This document shows positions 14,288 through 20,706 of a stretch of DNA of 28,035 bases, piece after piece. A program made the position numbers and the translations under genes. The notes beneath the pieces were generated by a model. That model saw only the letters and a program-made list of their open reading frames with translations, made no database searches and was not told where the DNA came from. Every line of letters starts with the position of its first letter. Position 1 is the stretch's first letter. Source of the stretch: JALOOE01 sp964423545 (GTDB lineage: Bacteria > Chloroflexota > Anaerolineae > CG2-30-64-16); contig CAYRFV010000043.1 of assembly GCA_964423545.1 (NCBI GenBank), positions 1-28,035 on the forward strand, given 5' to 3'.

Positions 14288-15427
14288 ATGTCGTATACAG
14301 TCCACTGTCCCACCAGGCTCATCTTCTCCGACGACGCCTCGCTCGACCTGGAACGGGAGCTCGCGTCCTTCGATCCCGGCCCGGTCATGGTGATCACCGA
14401 TGCCGGCATCGTGACGACCGGCATCCTCGAACGCCTCCGACCCGGCTTGGAGTCGGGGGGAAGATCGGTCACCGTCTTCAGCGACGTCCCCGGCAACCCC
14501 GGCGTGGCAACCGTAGCGGCCGCCGCAGCGGCAGCCCGGGCGATCGGGCCGGCCGCGCTGGTGGCGGTCGGCGGCGGCTCCGCGATCGATGTCGCCAAGG
14601 CGGTCAGCGTCCTGCTGCCTCACGCGGGGGTCAGCTGGGAGGACCTTCAGGCCGGCCGGGCCAGACTCAGCGGCGCACGCGTGCCGCTGATCGCCGTCCC
14701 GACCACGGCGGGCACCGGCAGCGAAGTTTCCCACGTCGCGGTCATCGGGGCCGTCGACGGCTTCAAGAAGGGTGTGCTGCACGCATCCCTCTTCCCCGCG
14801 GCCGCAGTGGTCGACGCAGCGCTGGCGCGCTCCCTGCCGCCGAAGCTGACCGCCGCCACGGGCATGGACGCGTTCGTCCACGCCATCGAAGCCTATCTGG
14901 GCCGCCGCGCCAACCCGAGCATGGACCTGCTGGCGCTCGCCGCGCTGCGGGCCATTGCCCGCGCGTTGCCCACGGCCGTGGCCGATGGCGGGAACCTCGC
15001 AGCACGCCGGGAGATGGCGCAGGCCGCGGCGTGGGCCGGCATGGCGATGGATCAGGCGGGGTTGGGGCTGTGCCATGCGCTGTGCGGCCCGCTCTCCGGC
15101 CACCACGAGATCCATCACGGTCTGGGCAATGCGGTGCTGCTGTCTGCCGTCATGGCCTTCAACGCGCCGGCGGTGCCTGCCGCGCGCTGGCCCGCACTGC
15201 GCGACGCGTTGGGCCTGCCCGCGACCGCCGCGCCGGACGCACTGGCCGGCTGGGCAGCCTCGTTCGTGGCCGCACTGGGCCTGCCGCCGCGTCTCAGAGA
15301 GATGGGGCTGAACGGCGACACCTTCCCCGCGTTGGCGGCCGAGGCCACGCGCATGGCGATGATCGGCAACAATGTGCGCACCGCCGGCGAGGCGGAGTGC
15401 CTGGCCGTGCTTGAAGCGGCGTTGTGA
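14288..15427 (+). CDS. Iron-containing (group III) alcohol dehydrogenase
   Basis: This 379-residue protein has the two-domain iron-ADH fold. The NAD-binding GGGSAID is at 95-101 and PTTAGTGSE at 138-146. The metal ligands are D194 and H198 (MDAFVHAIE), H263 (LCHALCG) and H277 (HHEIHHG). It interconverts alcohols and aldehydes with NAD(P)H. The gene is followed after 18 bp by the aldehyde oxidoreductase gene, so the two together could take an alcohol through an aldehyde to a carboxylic acid. AAGGCAGG upstream is a modest ribosome binding site for ATG 14288. It lies 24 bp after the amber-interrupted frame. Substrate range is broad in this family and cannot be read here. Confidence 0.95.
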   Translation: MSYTVHCPTRLIFSDDASLDLERELASFDPGPVMVITDAGIVTTGILERLRPGLESGGRSVTVFSDVPGNPGVATVAAAAAAARAIGPAALVAVGGGSAIDVAKAVSVLLPHAGVSWEDLQAGRARLSGARVPLIAVPTTAGTGSEVSHVAVIGAVDGFKKGVLHASLFPAAAVVDAALARSLPPKLTAATGMDAFVHAIEAYLGRRANPSMDLLALAALRAIARALPTAVADGGNLAARREMAQAAAWAGMAMDQAGLGLCHALCGPLSGHHEIHHGLGNAVLLSAVMAFNAPAVPAARWPALRDALGLPATAAPDALAGWAASFVAALGLPPRLREMGLNGDTFPALAAEATRMAMIGNNVRTAGEAECLAVLEAAL

Positions 15428-15445
15428 GCCTGGAAACGCGAAACC

Positions 15446-17185
15446 ATGAACCCTTCGATCCTGCATGTTGATCTCACCACGGGCAAGGCCGAGTCGCGCC
15501 CCCTGGCCGACTCGCCGGCCGGGCCGCTGGCCGGCGGCCGGCTGCTGACCGATCTGCTCGTCAGCGAGCACGTGCCCCCGCGCGCGGACCCCTTGGGCCC
15601 GGACAACGTTCTGGCGCTGGCGGCCGGCCCGTTGGCCGGGATGCGCGTCTCCACCGGCGGACGGCTCTCGGTCGGCGGCAAGAGTCCGCTGACGCGCGGC
15701 ATCAAGGAGTCCAACGCGGGCGGCATGGCGGCCGACAGCCTGGCGGGCCTGGGCTATCGGGCGCTGACGTTGACCGGCGGCCGGCCCGCCGATCAGCCGG
15801 CCGTGCTCATCCTGGATGAAGCGGGCGTGCGGCTGGTGGATGGCCGACCCTACTGGGGATCGGGCAATGAGGCGGCGGCAGCAGCGCTGCGCCGCGACTT
15901 CGGCGCGGGCTACGTGGTGGTCAGCGTCGGGCCGGGCGGCGAGGCGCGCCTGGCCGCGGCCGGCATCGCGGTGACGGACGCCAACGACCAGCCGTTCCGG
16001 CTGGCCGCGCGCGGCGGGTTGGGCGCCGTGATGGGCGGCAAGGGGCTGAAAGCGATCCTCATCCGGCGCATACCCGCCGCGGTCAGGCCGCCCGCAGCCG
16101 CACGCGCGGCGGTCACCGACTTCCACAAGCTCGTCGCGCCGAGCGCGCGCATCAAGGTGCTGCGCGACTACGGCACCGCCTCGACGGTGATGCTGACGCA
16201 GAACCTCGGCGGGCTGCCCACGCGCAACTTCAGCGCGGGCCGCTTCGAAGCCGCGGAGGCGCTCAGCGGTGAAGCGCTGCGCGACCTGATTATGGCCCGC
16301 GGGGGCGCGGGCACGCCGACCGAAGGGTGCATGGCCGGCTGCGTGATCCAGTGCAGCAACGTGGTGCCGGATGCCCAAGGCAAGCTGGCGGTCGCGCCGC
16401 TGGAATTCGAGACGCTGGGACTCTGCGGCTCCAATCTGGGCTTGGACTCGCTGGACGCGGTCGCGGCCATCAACCGTCTGTGCAACGACCTGGGACTCGA
16501 CACCATCGAGATCGGCGCGGCGCTCGGCGTCATGATGGAGGCGGCCGAATCGGGCGAACTTCCGCCGGGCTTCGATCGTGAGGCGCTGCCGCGCTTCGGC
16601 GACGGCGCCCGCGGCGCCGAGATCGTGGCCGAGATCGGCCGGGGCGGCCGGCTGGGCCTGTTGGCCGGGCAGGGGGTCGCGGCGGTCGGGAAGGCGCTGC
16701 ACGTGCGCCGCGTCCCGGCAGTCAAGGGGCAGGCGATGAGCGCCTACGATCCGCGCGTCATCAAAGGCACGGGCGTCACCTACGCCACGTCGCCTCAGGG
16801 CGCCGATCACACCGCAGGGCTGACCGTCTTTGCGCCGGTGAACCACCTCGATCCGGCCGGCGCAGCCGCGCTCTCGCGCACCGTGCAGATCCAGCGCGCG
16901 GCGTATGATGCGCTGGGGCTGTGCGTCTTCAACCTGGGCGCCACCGGCCCGCGGCCCGATGTGATCCTGGCGATGCTCAAGAGCGCGTACGGCGTCGACC
17001 TGCCCGCCGGCTGGCTGGACTCGCTCGGCCGCCGCGTGATCGAGATCGAGCGCGCGTTCAACGCGGCCGCCGGCTTCACCGCGGCCGACGACCGGCTGCC
17101 CACCTTCTTCGCCGAGGAGCCGATCGCATCGACCGGCACGGTGTTCGATGTGAGCGACGAGGCGCTGGACGGGGTGTGGAAATAG
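15446..17185 (+). CDS. Aldehyde:ferredoxin oxidoreductase family protein (tungsten/molybdenum pterin enzyme)
   Basis: This 579-residue protein starts with the family signature (HVDLTTGK...), followed by GRLSVGGKSPLTRGIKESNAGG (69-93), where the bis-pterin cofactor is bound. Likely [4Fe-4S] ligands are C295, C299, C303 and C493 (GLCVF). The first spacing is C-x3-C-x3-C rather than the C-x2-C-x3-C of Pyrococcus AOR. It would oxidise an aldehyde to the acid and pass electrons to ferredoxin. It is a little shorter than the usual 600-630 residues. The upstream iron-ADH is a natural partner. No MoaD-like or other cofactor gene follows. The gene ends 12 bp from the convergent hicA stop, with no clear terminator between. 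Confidence 0.93.
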   Translation: MNPSILHVDLTTGKAESRPLADSPAGPLAGGRLLTDLLVSEHVPPRADPLGPDNVLALAAGPLAGMRVSTGGRLSVGGKSPLTRGIKESNAGGMAADSLAGLGYRALTLTGGRPADQPAVLILDEAGVRLVDGRPYWGSGNEAAAAALRRDFGAGYVVVSVGPGGEARLAAAGIAVTDANDQPFRLAARGGLGAVMGGKGLKAILIRRIPAAVRPPAAARAAVTDFHKLVAPSARIKVLRDYGTASTVMLTQNLGGLPTRNFSAGRFEAAEALSGEALRDLIMARGGAGTPTEGCMAGCVIQCSNVVPDAQGKLAVAPLEFETLGLCGSNLGLDSLDAVAAINRLCNDLGLDTIEIGAALGVMMEAAESGELPPGFDREALPRFGDGARGAEIVAEIGRGGRLGLLAGQGVAAVGKALHVRRVPAVKGQAMSAYDPRVIKGTGVTYATSPQGADHTAGLTVFAPVNHLDPAGAAALSRTVQIQRAAYDALGLCVFNLGATGPRPDVILAMLKSAYGVDLPAGWLDSLGRRVIEIERAFNAAAGFTAADDRLPTFFAEEPIASTGTVFDVSDEALDGVWK

Positions 17186-17197
17186 GCTGTTTTAGAC

Positions 17198-17419
17198 TCA
17201 GGATACGAATTCTTCCACAGATAACCCTGCTTCACGGATGATCGCGTGTAGTGTCCCGCGGGGAATCGTCCCTGGGTGATTGGGCACGGTGGTCCGCCGG
17301 TGCGTCGTCGGGTTGTACCAGATTTCGTGGCTACCCTTCGCCTGGCGATCGAAAATGAAGCCAGCCCGATGCAACCGTGCAGTGACCTCGCGATAGGTGA
17401 GTGCAGGAAGGTGGGTCAT
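17198..17419 (-). CDS. hicA: HicA-family toxin (mRNA interferase)
   Basis: This 73-residue protein has the small double-stranded-RNA-binding-like HicA fold. The catalytic His is H31 in KGSHEIW, followed by a basic TTHRRTTVPNHPG segment and the typical PRGTLHAIIREAGLS end. HicA cleaves mRNA and is held inactive by HicB. ATG 17419 overlaps the hicB stop (ATGA). The order hicB then hicA is the reverse of E. coli but common. The gene is convergent with the AOR gene. Confidence 0.95.
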   Translation of the reverse strand: MTHLPALTYREVTARLHRAGFIFDRQAKGSHEIWYNPTTHRRTTVPNHPGTIPRGTLHAIIREAGLSVEEFVS

Positions 17420-17688
17420 GCAGGCGACGGATCGAACGAGAAACCCACAGGGATCTTGGTCCTGGTGCGACGTTGCGGTCGCCGGACAGCTTCGGCAATC
17501 CGCGAGGGTAAGGGATCGTCATGTTCCACATAAGACTCGATCAGCTTGCGCGCAACATCCTGGGCGATCTCGATCGTCTCGGCCATTGTTCGGCCCTGGG
17601 CGATTAGCCCTTGGAGATCGTCGCTGGTGGCCAGGTATCCGCCCTCCTCCAGCGTCTCGATGGTGATAGACAGAATCAGTTCGCTCAT
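17416..17688 (-). CDS. hicB: HicB-family antitoxin
   Basis: This 90-residue protein has the partial RNase H-like HicB fold: a short beta hairpin followed by EEGGYLATSDDLQGLIAQGRT and the helix MAETIEIAQDVARKLIESY. The C-terminal 30 residues are basic and Pro-rich, without a clear Arc or XRE DNA-binding domain. GAGGGAG lies 7 bases before ATG 17688. It should neutralise HicA and, in many systems, repress its own promoter at 17713-17741. Confidence 0.93.
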   Translation of the reverse strand: MSELILSITIETLEEGGYLATSDDLQGLIAQGRTMAETIEIAQDVARKLIESYVEHDDPLPSRIAEAVRRPQRRTRTKIPVGFSFDPSPA

Positions 17689-17712
17689 CAGGCAACTCCC
17701 TCACTGGCGACT

Positions 17713-17741
17713 ACTATACCGCAGATCTCTTGCTCTGGCAA
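17713..17741 (-). promoter_or_regulatory. hicBA promoter
   Basis: On the minus strand TTGCCA (17736-17741) and TATAGT (17713-17718) are 17 bases apart, and each differs from consensus at one position. The start point would be about 20 bases before the hicB ATG. It is divergent from and nearly adjacent to the promoter at 17749-17777. Confidence 0.8.
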
Positions 17742-17748
17742 GGCCGGC

Positions 17749-17777
17749 AAGACAAAGGGGTGGATTCGTGCTAGAAT
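17749..17777 (+). promoter_or_regulatory. Promoter of the candidate RNA / lipoprotein gene
   Basis: AAGACA (17749-17754) and TAGAAT (17772-17777) are 17 bases apart. The -35 box matches four of six positions and the -10 box five of six. Transcription would begin near 17784. Confidence 0.55.
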
Positions 17778-17783
17778 AGAGCT

Positions 17784-17967
17784 GCAAGAGGTGAAGCATG
17801 GCGACCTTCTTTGCTCGCGTCGCAGCCTCATTGCAGCCGCTCAAGTTCGTCAGGGAACGCGCCCGCAGGACTGACTCGACAGCCCCTGATGCGGGAAGCT
17901 GTCTGACTGTTCGCGATCCAGCCGATGCCGACCCCGATAGGCTCTTGGCGCCTGTCGGGGTCTTCTT
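17784..17967 (+). ncRNA. Candidate structured small RNA or attenuated leader, about 185 nt
   Basis: A promoter (17749-17777) and an intrinsic terminator (17930-17967) bracket a stretch with several complementary pairs. TCGCG 17815-17819 pairs with CGCGA 17912-17916. GTCAG 17849-17853 pairs with CTGAC 17903-17907. CCCGCA 17862-17867 pairs with TGCGGG 17890-17895. GACAGC 17878-17883 pairs with GCTGTC 17898-17903. The last two pairs cross, so they form either a pseudoknot or alternative folds. I could not match it to 6S, SRP, tmRNA or a riboswitch class. A protein frame also runs through it (17798-18412), and either or both readings may be true. Confidence 0.4.
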
Positions 17968-18412
17968 GCTTCCCGGGACCGGGTTCTTCTTCGCCTCTGT
18001 GTCAATAGCCGCTGCGCTGTTGTTATGCGCCTCTTGTGCTCTCCAAGCCCCTTCGCCCGTCGATGTGACCAGCCCTGTAGTGCAACAGAGTGCATCGGTT
18101 GCCAGCGCGGAGGCGTCGTGCGAGCTGCGTGATCTCGAGATGCTACAGGCCGCGTGGGCCTATGTCCGCGAGAGCTACCCTACCCAGCCCTGGCCGAACC
18201 GAGTGTACCTCGTGGGCGAGCGGAGCGCTGCTGCGCCGCTCCGAGAGCAGTCCCTGCACGTTGTCCTGTGCAGCCATGCCACCGGCTTCGTGTGGGAAGG
18301 GGACGTCGTATGGCGGTCGGAGTGTGCGTGCTGCCGCGCCCAGGTCGAGGGAGTCCGGGAGCTGTTTGTGACGACGACTACCGCAGTCACTGTCCCAGGC
18401 GAGGATCAATAA
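17798..18412 (+). CDS. Unidentified protein with internal lipobox-like segment (putative lipoprotein)
   Basis: A frame of 204 codons starts at ATG 17798 with AGAGGTG 5 bases before it. A hydrophobic segment at about residues 58-80 ends in a lipobox-like LLLCASC, followed by an Ala/Ser/Pro/Val-rich linker and a soluble domain of about 100 residues with several Cys, including a CACC cluster near residue 170. I recognise no family. A normal lipoprotein would start just before the hydrophobic segment, but no good ATG lies there. The first 55 codons coincide with a foldable RNA ending in a terminator, so the real start may be internal (a GTG or TTG). The next gene also encodes a lipoprotein start. 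Confidence 0.5.
   Translation: MATFFARVAASLQPLKFVRERARRTDSTAPDAGSCLTVRDPADADPDRLLAPVGVFLLPGTGFFFASVSIAAALLLCASCALQAPSPVDVTSPVVQQSASVASAEASCELRDLEMLQAAWAYVRESYPTQPWPNRVYLVGERSAAAPLREQSLHVVLCSHATGFVWEGDVVWRSECACCRAQVEGVRELFVTTTTAVTVPGEDQ
17930..17967 (+). terminator. Intrinsic terminator
   Basis: GACCCCGATAGG (17930-17941) pairs with CCTGTCGGGGTC (17951-17962) in a 12-bp stem with a single G-U wobble and a 9-base loop, followed by TTCTT. It lies inside the frame of the putative lipoprotein, which is why a separate RNA or an attenuator is suspected. Confidence 0.7.
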
Positions 18413-18500
18413 CACAGGCACAACCCGCGTGCACGAACGCTCGCTGAGGGTCGATCGTCAGGGAACGTGACCGAAACTCACCGGTGGAGGAGAGCCTTCC

Positions 18501-18929
18501 GTGAACATCCGACAACGGCTTGCTGCCGCTGTGCTATCGATCATACTCCTTGTGGGTTGCGTGGATATACCGGCTTCTCCTTCGCCGGTCGATAGAGCAC
18601 TTGCCCCTGCTCCGACCTCAACTCAGACACTGGAAGGGCAGACACGCCTGCCCAGCGGTGAGCGGCATTTGGGCGAGATGTCTGCCTTGCCGCCATCCGG
18701 GGTGGCTGGGCGCGACTCAATCGGCGATGTCTTCGCGCCGGAGCTCGGCAATGCAGGCTACGACGTGCAGCACTATCGCCTAACGTTGGCGGTCAACCCG
18801 GACACGGCGCAGATCACCGGCACCGTTGTCATTTCGGCCATCAGCATGTTCGACCAACTCGGTCGCATCAGGCTGGTACATCTCGACAGAGGTAACTATT
18901 CAGGCGGGTGCGCGAGCTGGCACGCCTGA
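18501..18929 (+). pseudogene. 5' fragment of an M1-family metallopeptidase lipoprotein
   Basis: The frame starts at GTG 18501 after GGAGGAG. The product has a lipoprotein signal (LLVGC, Cys20), a Pro/Thr-rich linker and then the start of an M1 peptidase N-terminal beta domain: FAPELGNAGYDVQHYRLTLA followed by V.PDTAQITGTVVISA. M1 enzymes are usually 450 residues or more, with a GxMEN and an HExxH motif. Here the frame ends at 142 residues, and no such motifs follow. The break coincides with the palindromic element at 18892-18937, whose sequence encodes the last, unrelated residues. Loss of the remainder by deletion or rearrangement is likely. Confidence 0.75.
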
Positions 18930-18937
18930 ATGGTTAC
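18892..18937. repeat. Palindromic element (15-bp arms, 16-base loop)
   Basis: GTAACTATTCAGGCG (18892-18906) and CGCCTGAATGGTTAC (18923-18937) are inverted copies with one mismatch that is a G-U pair in RNA. The loop is 16 bases. It lies at the point where the M1 peptidase reading frame breaks. The look is that of a REP or MITE-like element. The 311 bases 18930-19240 otherwise contain the right arm, a doubtful minus-strand gene remnant and the ATPase promoter. Confidence 0.85.
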
Positions 18938-19170
18938 GCATAGACACGGATATTCTCATTCAGTCTGCCACTGCAAGGATGAGGCCCAGGTTGTATGTTG
19001 CGGTCATCGTAATAACCATCAACGAATAGTGCGGCAAACATACGAACCTGGCCCGGAGCGGCAGCCGTATTCGATCATTCGGTCGGGCATTCGTTGACGG
19101 TTGCGCGTGGATTGCCTGTGACCATGCCTGTCTCCGGCGGCGCGCAGCGCGATTTCGGCCCGCCGTGCAC

Positions 19171-19199
19171 TTGACTGCTTCGGCTTGATCGGCTATTAT
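19171..19199 (+). promoter_or_regulatory. Promoter of the DUF4143 ATPase gene
   Basis: TTGACT (19171-19176) and TATTAT (19194-19199) are separated by 17 bases. Each has one mismatch to consensus. The leader would be about 35 bases. Confidence 0.75.
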
Positions 19200-19240
19200 G
19201 CAGTTGGAATGCAATGTGGACGCTCAAGCGGAGGCGCGGC

Positions 19241-20464
19241 ATGTATGTCCCTCGGACGCTCGAACCCTTTATCACCCGGGCCAGCCAGCAGTTCCCGGTC
19301 GTGCTGCTCACCGGGGCCAGGCAGGTCGGCAAGACTACTTTGCTCAAGCATCTGAGCCGGGAGGGGCGCGGCTACGTGACCCTGGACGATCCTCTCGTCC
19401 TAAGCCTGGCCAGGACCGACCCCGCGCTCTTCATGCAGCGCTTCCCGCCGCCCGTCTTGATCGACGAAATCCAGTATGCCGCCGAGCTGCTGCCCTACAT
19501 CAAGATGGCAGCCGATCGCGCCGGGCAGCCCGGGCGGTTCTGGCTCACGGGGTCGCAGCAGTTCCACCTGATGCAAGGCGTATCCGAGTCGCTGGCTGGC
19601 CGCGCGGCCGTAATCCATCTGTTGGGGCTGTCCCGCCGCGAGCTGGGGGGACAGGGGCTCAACGCCCCACCTTTCTTGCCGACGCCTGAGCAGATTGCCC
19701 GCCGCAGCGCGCAATCGAGCCCGCTCACGCTGAAGGAGCTCTACCGGCTGATTTGGCGCGGCGCGCTGCCAGCGATCGCGCTTAACGCTGCAGTGGAGCG
19801 CGACCTGTTCTACAGCTCCTATGTGCAGACCCACCTGCAACGCGACGTGCGCGACCTCGCACGAGTAGGGGACGAGTTGGCGTTTCTGCGCTTCCTGCGG
19901 GCCACGGCCGCCCGCACCGGCCAGCTCCTGAACCTGGCCGAGCTGGCGCGTGACGCCGACATGGCCCCCAACACGGCCAAGCACTGGCTCTCGATCCTGC
20001 AAACCGCCGAGATCATCTATCTCCTGGAGCCGTACCATACCAGCGTGACCAAACGCCTGGTCAAGTCGCCCAAGCTCTACTTCCTCGACACGGGCCTGGC
20101 TGCCTACCTGACCGAATGGGCCAGCCCGGAGACGTTGGAGGCCGGCGCGATGTCCGGCCCGATCCTGGAAAGCTGGATCGTGGCTGAGCTGCTCAAGAGC
20201 TACTGGCACAACGGCCGCCGGCCGCCGTTCTACTACTATCGCGACAAGGACCAGAGGGAGATCGATCTGCTGCTGGTGCAGGACGACATCGCGTATCCGT
20301 TGGAGATCAAGAAGACCGCTTCGCCGAGCCGGGAGGATGTCCGGCATTTCGGGGCGCTGGATCGACTCGGCCTGCCTGTCGGGCCGGGCGGCGTGATCTG
20401 CCTGGCGGAGCAGTCACTGCCGCTCACGGCGACTGCCGAGTCAATCCCGGCCTGGGCTATTTGA
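19241..20464 (+). CDS. AAA-14/DUF4143 ATPase
   Basis: This 407-residue protein has a P-loop (LLTGARQVGKTTL, 23-35), Walker B (LIDEIQ, 73-78), sensor-like FWLTGSQQF near 106-114 and a C-terminal DUF4143 region. The latter has a PD-(D/E)xK nuclease-like motif (EIDLLL...LEIKK, about 340-360). An internal winged-helix-like segment is suggested by LLNLAELARDADMAPNTAKH. ATG 19241 is preferred over ATG 19214 because GGAGG lies 6 bases upstream and the family starts at once with YVPRTLE. These ATPases are widespread in variable regions, and their function is not settled. It has its own promoter and is convergent with the MFS gene. Confidence 0.94.
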   Translation: MYVPRTLEPFITRASQQFPVVLLTGARQVGKTTLLKHLSREGRGYVTLDDPLVLSLARTDPALFMQRFPPPVLIDEIQYAAELLPYIKMAADRAGQPGRFWLTGSQQFHLMQGVSESLAGRAAVIHLLGLSRRELGGQGLNAPPFLPTPEQIARRSAQSSPLTLKELYRLIWRGALPAIALNAAVERDLFYSSYVQTHLQRDVRDLARVGDELAFLRFLRATAARTGQLLNLAELARDADMAPNTAKHWLSILQTAEIIYLLEPYHTSVTKRLVKSPKLYFLDTGLAAYLTEWASPETLEAGAMSGPILESWIVAELLKSYWHNGRRPPFYYYRDKDQREIDLLLVQDDIAYPLEIKKTASPSREDVRHFGALDRLGLPVGPGGVICLAEQSLPLTATAESIPAWAI

Positions 20465-20605
20465 TCTGGTGCAGGAGCAGGCTGCCCGCTGTCGCGCCGC
20501 AAGCGTTGTCGCATAGGGCCTTGTGCCCGTTCCGAGGTTCTTTGCCGTCGTCTTGACGCCCGCAACGGATATGCCGGGAGCATGCCCTGGCCTGGGGTTC
20601 GGCTA

Positions 20606-20628
20606 TCCAGGAGTTGCGCAACTCTGGA
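20606..20628. terminator. Palindrome between convergent genes, possible bidirectional terminator
   Basis: TCCAG-GAGTTGC and GCAACTC-TGGA form an inverted repeat with a perfect 14-bp core (20611-20624) and one unpaired base. It is in the 242-bp gap 20465-20706 between the ATPase gene and the MFS gene, which converge. No T-tract follows, so the terminator role is uncertain. I see no gene in this gap. Confidence 0.35.
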
Positions 20629-20706
20629 CTGGAGAGCCACAAATCGCACAGGTTTCACCGCTCTCGGAATGAAGCTCCGAAATCGCCCTGCCCGTGAAGG
20701 TGAGGC

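Noticed and set aside
14273..16846. An 857-codon open frame on the minus strand opposite the ADH and AOR genes
   Set aside because: It is a GC-rich antisense frame, full of Arg, Gln and His with no domain. The plus-strand ADH and AOR genes have complete family motifs.
17784..17967. 6S RNA, SRP RNA, or a SAM or cobalamin riboswitch
   Set aside because: The size and fold partly suit 6S, but I could not find the conserved sequence elements of any of these classes, so it is left unclassified.
18501..18929. A functional small lipoprotein
   Set aside because: It matches only the beginning of the M1 peptidase fold, and its last residues come from the palindromic element.
19214..19240. ATG 19214 as start of the DUF4143 ATPase
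   Set aside because: It has no ribosome site, while ATG 19241 has GGAGG at the right distance and starts at the family's usual first residues.
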